Positions 16,519 to 22,708 of a stretch of 25,087 nt of DNA are shown piece after piece (position 1 is the first letter of the stretch; every line of letters starts with the position of its first letter). The stretch is taken from contig JBBTCJ010000095.1 in the NCBI GenBank assembly GCA_038043285.1, positions 1-25,087 on the forward strand, given 5' to 3'. Below the pieces are notes generated by a model. The model did not search any database and was not told where the DNA came from. It saw only the letters and a list, made by a program, of their open reading frames with translations. Source of the stretch: JBBTCJ01 sp038043285 (GTDB lineage: Bacteria > Planctomycetota > Phycisphaerae > UBA1845). The translations under genes were made by a program, and so were the position numbers.

Positions 16519-18078
16519 TCAATCAAACAGTTCCTTCTGCCGGACGTTCAAGGCCTCTGACTCGAACTCGCCGTCGGCAAGCTGGGTCACGATCCGCAAC
16601 CGATCGGCAAGGTTCGTGACGCTCCGGAGCACTGATCGGTCTTTCTTGATCCGGGTGATGGAAAACCCTCGGGCAAGCACGCTTTCATGGCTGACCGCGC
16701 CCAACAGATCTTGCAGGGATTGAACCCGCTGGGCAAGCAAAGTCAAGCGATGGCCCATCAGGCGAGAAAGCGTGCCCTGATGCTGATCGACTTCGAGCCT
16801 GGCGCCGTGCAGACGAATTGCCGGCGACGAGCCGGCCACGCTCAACGCCCGATGCGTTACCCGCCGGTCTAGGTCGTGGAGGCTTCGCGCCATAGCACGA
16901 TCCAGTCGTTGCGAAACGCTGCTCATCCGGTCGCCTTGGTGGGACAGATGCACGTGCGGAGCGATGGTCTGAACCAGACCCTCGAGCGCATCGACGTGGC
17001 GGCGCGTCTGGCGGAGGCGGGCGGACAGCGATTGCTGCATGAGATTCGCCCACTCGTCGAGGGACTGTTCCGCGTGACGGACAAGAAGGAGCGGCTCGCG
17101 CAGCGGTCGGCGGTGGGCAGCCGCCTGCAGCCGGGCGGCGGCCACGTCTTGCTTGGCCGCGACGCAGCGGTCAAGGCGCCGCGCCTGTTGATCCAGCGCG
17201 TTCAGCAGATCGGCCAAGTCGGGCACCACGATCTCCGCGGCGGCCGTCGGGGTGGCCGCCCGAACGTCGGCGACCAGATCGGCGACGGTTACGTCGGTTT
17301 CGTGACCGACGGCACTGACGATCGGAATCTTGGCGGCAAAGACCGCCCGGGCGACGATTTCCTCGTTGAATGCCCAGAGGTCTTCCAGCGATCCGCCGCC
17401 GCGTCCCACGATCATCACGTCGATGCCGCCCAGCGCTTCGGCGTTGGCGTTGACGGCTCGAATGGCTGCGGCAATCTCCGCCGCCGCTCCCTCGCCCTGC
17501 ACGCGGACGGGGAACACCAGCACCTCGACACACGGAAACCGACGTTGGAGCGTGCGCAGCATGTCGGCGATGGCGGCCCCGGTCGGACTGGTCACCATGG
17601 CGATGCGGCGGGGAAATCGTGGAAGCGGCTTCTTGCGGGCAACGTCAAACAAGCCCTCGCGCTGCAGCTTTTCGCAAAGCTGGCGGAAGGCAAGCTCCAG
17701 CGTGCCGAGGCCGCGAGGGTCCAGCCGGCGGACGTAGAGCTGATACCGTCCGGCCCGCTCGAACACTTCGATGCCGCCCGTGGCGACGACCTCCAGCCCG
17801 TCGTCGGGGGTGAACTTGAGCTTGGCGGCGTCGCTGCGCCACATCACGCAGGAGAGTTCGCTGAAGGCGTCCTTGAGCGTGAAGTAGAGGTGTCCGCTGC
17901 CGTGTCGCTTGAAGTTGCTGACCTGGCCGACGACGTGAATCGTGGCCGGGATACTCCGTTCGAGCGCCTGCTTGATGATCGACGTAAGCTGCGAAACGGT
18001 CAGCGGACCGGAACGCGCGGAAGGCACGCCTGTGTCAGGCGGGCGAATGCGACTCGGATCGAACGGCGGACGGTCCAT
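16519..18078 (-). CDS. xseA: Exodeoxyribonuclease VII large subunit
   Basis: The 519-residue catalytic subunit degrades single-stranded DNA from both ends, giving oligonucleotides in repair. The N-terminal OB fold (about 25-120) starts LTVSQLTSIIKQALE and includes VVGQVSNFKRHGSGHLYF. The catalytic core has RIAMVTSPTGAAIADML, VGRGGGSLEDLWAFNEE (about residue 228) and SAVGHETDVTVADLVAD (about 259), followed by ATPTAAAE. A long helical coiled-coil region completes the protein. Length is slightly above the usual 400-460, with the extra in the N-terminal Pro-rich leader and the helical region. The start at 18078 is the only ATG before the OB fold. Confidence 0.97.
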   Translation of the reverse strand: MDRPPFDPSRIRPPDTGVPSARSGPLTVSQLTSIIKQALERSIPATIHVVGQVSNFKRHGSGHLYFTLKDAFSELSCVMWRSDAAKLKFTPDDGLEVVATGGIEVFERAGRYQLYVRRLDPRGLGTLELAFRQLCEKLQREGLFDVARKKPLPRFPRRIAMVTSPTGAAIADMLRTLQRRFPCVEVLVFPVRVQGEGAAAEIAAAIRAVNANAEALGGIDVMIVGRGGGSLEDLWAFNEEIVARAVFAAKIPIVSAVGHETDVTVADLVADVRAATPTAAAEIVVPDLADLLNALDQQARRLDRCVAAKQDVAAARLQAAAHRRPLREPLLLVRHAEQSLDEWANLMQQSLSARLRQTRRHVDALEGLVQTIAPHVHLSHQGDRMSSVSQRLDRAMARSLHDLDRRVTHRALSVAGSSPAIRLHGARLEVDQHQGTLSRLMGHRLTLLAQRVQSLQDLLGAVSHESVLARGFSITRIKKDRSVLRSVTNLADRLRIVTQLADGEFESEALNVRQKELFD

Positions 18079-18148
18079 GCGTGATTCGCGCCGCGGGACG
18101 GACGGCCGCAGAATGCGGCGGGTTTACCCGCAGCGTCGTACATAACAG

Positions 18149-18178
18149 GAAGCCCACGGGTTGCAACCCGTGGGCTTC
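18149..18178. repeat. Perfect 30-bp palindrome
   Basis: The arms GAAGCCCACGGGTTG and CAACCCGTGGGCTTC are exact reverse complements with no loop, in the 172-bp gap between the TadG-like stop and the xseA start. On the minus strand it could fold as a hairpin between the two transcripts. The core CACGGG/CCCGTG recurs in the hairpins at 2023, 2309 and 2445, so it may be another REP-type repeat. No T run follows on either strand. Confidence 0.8.
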
Positions 18179-18250
18179 GCACGACGCGGTGAATGGCGTG
18201 TCCCCGCGATTTTTAGGCGCCCCGGGAGGCCCCCGGAGGCGACGCTTGTG

Positions 18251-19444
18251 CTAACGGATCAACTCGACGGGTCGATAGACGAAGTCTCCGTCGCCGGCCG
18301 GCGCTCCGGAACTGCTGGCCACCCCTGTCGGGTCCACCACGAAGGCCGGCTGCACCAGGACTTTCTTGCTGCTGGCCGAACCGGTCAGCTTCACGTACAC
18401 CATTCGGATGCCGACGAACCCCGTGATCGTAAACATGGAGTTGTTTCCGTTTCCGGAGACGGTGCTGAACAAGGGGATCGTCCGCGGCAAACCAATGATT
18501 GACGCGAGCTCGTCCTTGATGCCGGCGCTGAGACCGGTATCGCCGTTAAGAACCAACGTACCGTCCGCCCCCAGGGCGATCTCGCCGCCCATGGCCGCAA
18601 CGTCCGCTTCGTTGACGCCGTCCACGATCTGCCGGGCGAGGTCGGCCGTACTGTTGCCGTCATTCCCGAAGTCGACGGTCCCGAAGTTTCCGGGCGGAAG
18701 TTGTCCGGCGGCGCCGCCGGGGTAGATGTTCAATTCCGAGATTCCATCGGAGCCGGCGCTGACCGTGCCCGTGGCCTCGTCGTAGGTGTAGTTGTCGCCG
18801 GAGCCTAACGTACCGGCCATGAACTGGTTCCATGCGTCACGGTTGACGGTGAAGGGGAGCAGTCCGGCGTTCCCGTTGGTTCCGTCGGGGCGGAAACCGT
18901 TGATGTCATGGCGGAAAACGGCATAGGCCTCGGCGCTGACGTCGCTGGTGGTCTTGCCGAAGACTCCGGCGAAGAACAGATCGATCGGTCCACCGTGGGA
19001 GGCGTCGCGCTTCACGCGAACCTGGACGGTGTTGTAGGTCGAGGTGTCGCCGAACTGCAGCGCCGCCGTCGGATCGGCCGGATTGGCAAGGTACCCGACG
19101 ACCACGTCGCCGCCAGAACTGTTGCCGGCGTTGTCGGTGAGGGCGGCGTTCTGATTGATGATCTCATTCAGGGCCGCATACTGTGCGGCGGCGGTCCGGG
19201 CAGCCGCCATCTCGTCGGTCATGTCCGAGCCTCCCGTCAACCTGTCGGAATCCATGAGTTGCCACGCTGCCGCCATCGCCGCGGCGTCGGCGGCGGCCTG
19301 GGCCTCCGCCCGAGCGCGATAAAGGAACGCGACGTCCACGGTCAACGAGGCCATTCCGACGAGCACGACCAGACTGACGCAGACCAGGGCGGCGGCCGCC
19401 CCGCGTCGGCGATGTCGTTGGTTTCGGTTTTCTTGCATGGTCAT
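18251..19444 (-). CDS. TadG-like (Tad/TadE-G family) membrane-anchored protein
   Basis: The 397-residue protein has a basic N-terminus (QRHRRRG), one membrane segment (AAAALVCVSLVVLVGMASLTV) and the family-typical DVAFLYRARAEAQAAADAAAMAAA. This is the Flp-pilus TadE/TadG-type anchor; the rest is a Gly/Asn/Asp-rich extracytoplasmic domain without a visible vWA MIDAS motif. Start at 19444 has AGGAGA ten bases upstream. An exported hypothetical gene precedes it by 88 bp on the same strand and is probably in the same transcript. No tadA, tadB, tadC or rcp gene is in the window, so a pilus role is not shown. Confidence 0.85.
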   Translation of the reverse strand: MTMQENRNQRHRRRGAAAALVCVSLVVLVGMASLTVDVAFLYRARAEAQAAADAAAMAAAWQLMDSDRLTGGSDMTDEMAAARTAAAQYAALNEIINQNAALTDNAGNSSGGDVVVGYLANPADPTAALQFGDTSTYNTVQVRVKRDASHGGPIDLFFAGVFGKTTSDVSAEAYAVFRHDINGFRPDGTNGNAGLLPFTVNRDAWNQFMAGTLGSGDNYTYDEATGTVSAGSDGISELNIYPGGAAGQLPPGNFGTVDFGNDGNSTADLARQIVDGVNEADVAAMGGEIALGADGTLVLNGDTGLSAGIKDELASIIGLPRTIPLFSTVSGNGNNSMFTITGFVGIRMVYVKLTGSASSKKVLVQPAFVVDPTGVASSSGAPAGDGDFVYRPVELIR

Positions 19445-19532
19445 CGCTTCGCTCTCCTGCGCCCGGAGGCGCTGCCGGGGGCGGCTTGACCCCGCCCGTC
19501 CGGCCGCGCGCCGACCGTCGCTTTCGCGGCGG

Positions 19533-20210
19533 CTAGTTCGAGGCGTTCAACTCAAACACAACCTTGGGCGTGCTGTCGACGGACAGCAGTCCGCTGGCCC
19601 CGTAGCGGCGGACTTCCTTGATCACCAGCTTGTCCACGCGGTTGGACCCGTAGGTCACGCCCGACTGCTTCGTGGAGAACTCGGAGCTGTACCCGCCGAG
19701 GTCCGAAAGGTCCGCGCTGTCGTCGAGCCGCATGTCTTTACCGAACACCCCCCAGGTGTTCGACTGTCCGTCGGACACCTCAAACGAAAGGGTCTTCCCG
19801 TCGGTGCTGAGGCTCTGCGTCCAGGTGATCGTCTCGGCGCTGGTGTTCAGCTTGCGAAACTCCATGCTCCTTGTGCTGAGCTTGCTTTCGCCGGAATAGC
19901 TCTGCAACTGCACGCCGCCGGCCGCGTATTCGGGCGTCTCCCGATAATTCCAAAGTACTTGTGCGTAACTCTGATCGCAGCTGTTGAAGGCCGACATCAT
20001 CGTGTGAAACTGCGGCGCATCCATGCTGCTGTTGGGATCGTTCAACACCAGTTCCCAATCCTCCTCCACGCGCACGACCGCTTCCGACGCACTCTGACCC
20101 CGAGCAGACCGTTGATCGGACAGATTGACGAACAAAAGCGTGCCCACCGCAACGACGACCGCGCCGGGGGTGAGCGTCCGGCGAAGGCCGTTAGCTGTTG
20201 CCACTGACAT
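19533..20210 (-). CDS. Exported hypothetical protein
   Basis: The start MSVATANGLRRTL at 20210 follows GGAGGGG, giving 225 residues. Residues 15-32 are hydrophobic (PGAVVVAVGTLLFVNLS) and form a signal anchor or uncleaved signal. The mature part is a polar, beta-rich domain with several Ser/Thr/Gly strands (for example ETITWTQSLSTDG, KTLSFEVSDGQ) and no known motif. It lies 88 bp upstream of the TadG-like gene, so the two may work together at the envelope. The open frame continues upstream to 20432 but lacks any ribosome site there. Function unknown. Confidence 0.8.
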   Translation of the reverse strand: MSVATANGLRRTLTPGAVVVAVGTLLFVNLSDQRSARGQSASEAVVRVEEDWELVLNDPNSSMDAPQFHTMMSAFNSCDQSYAQVLWNYRETPEYAAGGVQLQSYSGESKLSTRSMEFRKLNTSAETITWTQSLSTDGKTLSFEVSDGQSNTWGVFGKDMRLDDSADLSDLGGYSSEFSTKQSGVTYGSNRVDKLVIKEVRRYGASGLLSVDSTPKVVFELNASN

Positions 20211-20389
20211 GGATTCCCCTCCAAGTCCAGAGTGTGCAACTTGCGACGGCGGCTTTACCCGGACCGCGATCGCGACGATGACAGGCTCGCCTCGTGGAAC
20301 GCGCCGAAAGGGCGCCGGCGAGCGATTGCACAATCCGAACGTACAATACGCCTTTGATTTTGTGGGGCCGCGTGATGACGAGATCGTTC

Positions 20390-20458
20390 CGCGGAGGTCC
20401 GGATACCTTCCAAACCTCCGCGCACAACCCATAACCGGCGAGAGTCCGGGCGGACTCT
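20390..20458 (-). promoter_or_regulatory. Two leader hairpins upstream of the exported hypothetical gene
   Basis: Two separate stems lie 180-250 bp upstream of the start codon at 20210, on the minus-strand reading: a 9-bp stem with a 15-base loop and a 7-bp stem with a 4-base loop. They could be part of an mRNA leader or binding sites, or just more palindromic repeats. They match no riboswitch class I can recognise. Confidence 0.3.
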
Positions 20459-20493
20459 GACGATCAAGAGGGAATGCCGAGGCGATCGACTGT

Positions 20494-20527
20494 GCTCCAG
20501 TCTACGGATTGGAGCGGTTTTCTCTTT
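20494..20527 (+). terminator. Intrinsic terminator with a UACG tetraloop
   Basis: The stem GCTCCAGTC pairs with GATTGGAGC (one G-T pair) around loop TACG, closed by C-G, so the RNA has the very stable C(UACG)G tetraloop. GG and TTTTCTCTTT follow. It has the shape of a good intrinsic terminator on the plus strand, but no plus-strand gene lies directly upstream. It directly precedes BIME-like copy C. Confidence 0.65.
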
Positions 20528-20530
20528 CGC

Positions 20531-20603
20531 GTAGCGTCGCGGTTCATCCGCGGCGCCGGGTTCCGGCATCAAGAGCCGCGCCGCCCATGAAGGGCGACGC
20601 TAC
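20531..20603. repeat. BIME-like two-hairpin element, copy C (least decayed)
   Basis: The left arm is GTA, GCGTCGCGG, TTCAT, CCGCGGCGC. The spacer is 21 bases. The right arm, on the minus strand, is GTA, GCGTCGCCC, TTCAT, GGGCGGCGC. The outermost 10 bp, GTAGCGTCGC, are perfect inverted repeats, and both sides have T/A-rich flanks. It matches the reverse complement of copy D closely, including the spacer core CCGGCATCAA. Confidence 0.9.
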
Positions 20604-20904
20604 GCAAAAACGGGAACCGTTCTTAAGCACGCGGCTCGCAAGAGTTACGTACGCAATTGCAGCGGTTAGGTGCTCTGTTTGAGTTCTAACCTCGCTCTCC
20701 GCCGGCTGTCCTTTAAGGTATCGGCGGCCTCCTTCCGCCGTTGGGAGGTACATTCCGGCCGCTGGGAAGGGACTTGTCTGAGGAACTCGCTCTCCCGTAC
20801 CAGGCCGATAATCTAGTGTGACGTTGCACGCGATTCTTCGGGAAAGACTGCCTCTTCCAACCCGAGAACTTCGGTGCATCGGACCACGGGTGAAACGGAG
20901 CGCC

Positions 20905-21222
20905 ATGACGGTCGACTTGTACATCCTGTTCACCTGCCTCTGCTTTCCGCCGCCGTCGGCCTCAGGCCCCTTCTGCGTGACGCCGCCGACGCCGGTGGTT
21001 GTTCGCGCCACGGGCATCGGGTATCCACCTCGACAGGTGACCGGTCGGCGGGCTTCCCTGTTGGCTCGTCGCGCCGCAGAAGTGACCGCCGTTCGCAACC
21101 TGGCGCGAAAGCTCGACCTGCCTCCTCACACGCGCTTGTCGGGGTTTCGCTACGTTTCGTCCGAGCAACGCCCCGACGGAGCCTTTGTCGTCACCGTGGA
21201 ATACAAGCTCCCGGGGAAGTGA
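20905..21222 (+). CDS. Small exported LPP20-like protein
   Basis: The start at 20905 follows GGAG by four bases and gives 105 residues. The N-terminus (MTVDLYILFTCLCFPPPSASG) is a short hydrophobic, signal-like segment. VVRATGIGYPPRQVTGRR, then ASLLARRAAEVTAVRNLARKL and the final FVVTVEYKLPGK, fit the LPP20-type pattern (ARGxG, A-rich helix with RAAxxDAxRNL, beta strands). LPP20 domains occur in small envelope lipoproteins of unknown role; here there is no lipobox. The 201-bp gap to the methyltransferase makes co-transcription possible but not shown. The upstream extension to 20818 lacks a ribosome site. Confidence 0.75.
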   Translation: MTVDLYILFTCLCFPPPSASGPFCVTPPTPVVVRATGIGYPPRQVTGRRASLLARRAAEVTAVRNLARKLDLPPHTRLSGFRYVSSEQRPDGAFVVTVEYKLPGK

Positions 21223-21423
21223 CGGGTAGGTGCGTCAATCCAGCATCGTCCGGGGAATCGAGAAACTCTCGACTCAAAGTACGTGGCTTCAATGCGGCTA
21301 GCTCCCGGTCGTTCCTTTTGTGTTGCCGAGGGGGGGTTCGCCTCACAAACCGGTCAGGCTCCGTCGCCAACAGGTTGCCGCCGCAACTCGCTTCGGTTAT
21401 ACGCCTGGGCGGATCGGATCCCC

Positions 21424-22479
21424 ATGCCATTGGCCATGCCGGACATCAAGCAGGGACGCTTTCCCAAGACGCGTTATCAAGGCAGCAAACGCGCGATTGC
21501 TCCCCTCATTCTCAATGCGCTGCGTTCTATTCCCTACACGACAGTCCTCGACGCCTTCGGCGGAACCGCGGCCATGGCCCACGCCTTCAAGTGTGCCGGA
21601 AAGCACGTCACCTACAACGATCTTCTGGCCTTTAATCATCAAATCGGCCTGGCCCTCGTCGAAAACGATACCCTGACGCTCGCCGATGACGAGGTGCGGC
21701 CAATCGGCGACGCACATCCGGGACGACCCTACGACGATTTCATCGAACGCACCTTCGACGGCGTCTACTTCACGCGCCAGGAGAATCGCTGGCTGGACGT
21801 CGCCTCAGCCAACGTTCGTGCCATGGCCTGTCCCTATCGACGCGCGCTCGCGTATGACGCCCTGTTTCAATCCGCGCTCGCCAAGCGGCCCTACAACCTC
21901 TTCCACCGCGGCAATCTGTCCATGCGCCTGGCCGACGTGCCTCGCGGATTCGGGAACAAGACCAGTTGGGACCGTCCGTTCCCCGACCACTTGCAACGCT
22001 TCGCGTCGGAAGCAAACGCCGCGATCATCGACGGACGAGGAACCTGCCGCGCCGTCTGCGGCGACGTGCTCGACGTCGAAGGCGACTTCGACCTGGTCTA
22101 CATCGACCCACCCTACTTGAACCGCCGCGGCGTGGGCGTCGATTACCACCACTTCTATCACTTCCTGGAAGGCATCATGCACTACGATCACTGGGCGGAT
22201 CTGGTGGACCTGGCTTCCAAGCATCGCCGGCTGCTTCCGCGTCGCGATCGCTGGACGGACCCGAAGGCCGTTCGTTCGGCGTTTGCGGACCTGTTGGATC
22301 GCTTCCGAAAGAGCGTGCTCGTGGTTTCCTACCGCAGTGACGGACTGGTTTCGCCCGAAGAACTCTGCTCCATGGTTCGGAAAGTGAAGCGTCAGTCCGA
22401 GGTGCTGGTGGTGAGCAGGCGGCAATACGTGCTCTCGACCAACGCCGCCACGCACGAGGTTCTGGTGATCGGCCGCTGA
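21424..22479 (+). CDS. D12-class adenine-specific DNA methyltransferase
   Basis: The 351-residue enzyme transfers a methyl group from S-adenosylmethionine to N6 of adenine in DNA. The N-terminus FPKTRYQGSKRAIAPLI is the D12/Dam-like start, VLDAFGGTAAMAHAFKCAG is the SAM-binding motif I (about residues 42-60), and DLVYIDPPYLNRRG holds the catalytic DPPY (Asp228). The C-terminus has VVSYRSDGLVS, as in COG3392-type methylases. The ATG at 21424 (MPLAMPDIKQG) is chosen because conserved sequence starts just after it; 21436 is an alternative, and the open frame to 21283 is not conserved. No restriction endonuclease gene is next to it, so it looks like an orphan methylase. The recognition site cannot be read from the sequence. 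Confidence 0.92.
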   Translation: MPLAMPDIKQGRFPKTRYQGSKRAIAPLILNALRSIPYTTVLDAFGGTAAMAHAFKCAGKHVTYNDLLAFNHQIGLALVENDTLTLADDEVRPIGDAHPGRPYDDFIERTFDGVYFTRQENRWLDVASANVRAMACPYRRALAYDALFQSALAKRPYNLFHRGNLSMRLADVPRGFGNKTSWDRPFPDHLQRFASEANAAIIDGRGTCRAVCGDVLDVEGDFDLVYIDPPYLNRRGVGVDYHHFYHFLEGIMHYDHWADLVDLASKHRRLLPRRDRWTDPKAVRSAFADLLDRFRKSVLVVSYRSDGLVSPEELCSMVRKVKRQSEVLVVSRRQYVLSTNAATHEVLVIGR

Positions 22480-22498
22480 CGGCTCGCGTTCCCACCCC

Positions 22499-22521
22499 GA
22501 GCCGCGGGCGTCCGTCCGCGC
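22499..22521. repeat. GC-rich palindrome matching the ppdK insert
   Basis: The sequence beginning GAGCCGCGGGCGTCCG has arms CGCGG and CCGCG and matches 1374-1396 at about 21 of 23 positions. It lies 20 bp after the methyltransferase stop codon. Confidence 0.6.
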
Positions 22522-22523
22522 GA

Positions 22524-22615
22524 TGCTCCAGTCTGCGGAATTGTTCGACGTTCTCAGTTTCACCGACGGCGGAGAGAGTTTCGAGGCGGACCGATCTGGA
22601 GCATTTTCGCTTTTT
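22524..22615 (+). terminator. Stem plus T run after the methyltransferase gene
   Basis: TGCTCCAG (22524-22531) pairs with CTGGAGCA (22596-22603), followed by TTTTCGCTTTTT. The 64-base loop makes it unusual. The 16 bases starting at 22524 match the terminator stem at 20493 at nearly every position, which suggests that this copy was once a compact terminator interrupted by about 50 bases. Confidence 0.5.
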
Positions 22616-22617
22616 GT

Positions 22618-22690
22618 GTAGCGCCGCCCTTCATGGGCGGCGCAGCCGTTGATGCCGGGACCCCTCGCCGCGGATAGACCGCGACGCTAC
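22618..22690. repeat. BIME-like two-hairpin element, copy D
   Basis: The left arm is GTA, GCGCCGCCC, TTCAT, GGGCGGCGC. The spacer is 21 bases. The right arm, on the minus strand, is GTA, GCGTCGCGG, TCTAT, CCGCGGCGA. The flanks are CTTTTTGT on the left and GCGAAAAAGA on the right. It sits between two convergent genes, 19 bp from the TolC-like stop. Confidence 0.88.
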
Positions 22691-22708
22691 GCGAAAAAGA
22701 GAACCGCT

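Larger units (their letters stand above)
20211..20904. other. Divergent spacer rich in hairpins and one BIME
   Basis: No gene is seen between the exported hypothetical (minus) and the LPP20-like gene (plus). On the leader side of the hypothetical are a 9-bp stem at 20390-20422 (CGCGGAGGT/ACCTCCGCG) and a palindrome at 20441-20458 (AGAGTCC, GGGC, GGACTCT). Then come an intrinsic-terminator-like hairpin (20494-20527) and BIME-like copy C (20531-20603). From 20604 to 20904 I see no structure beyond short palindromes and no clear promoter. Confidence 0.55.

Noticed and set aside
16876..18084. Plus-strand frame of 402 codons opposite xseA
   Set aside because: This is antisense to a complete XseA with all catalytic motifs.
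18251..20210. A complete tad pilus locus
   Set aside because: Only a TadG-like anchor and one exported unknown are present; no ATPase, platform or pilin gene occurs in the window.
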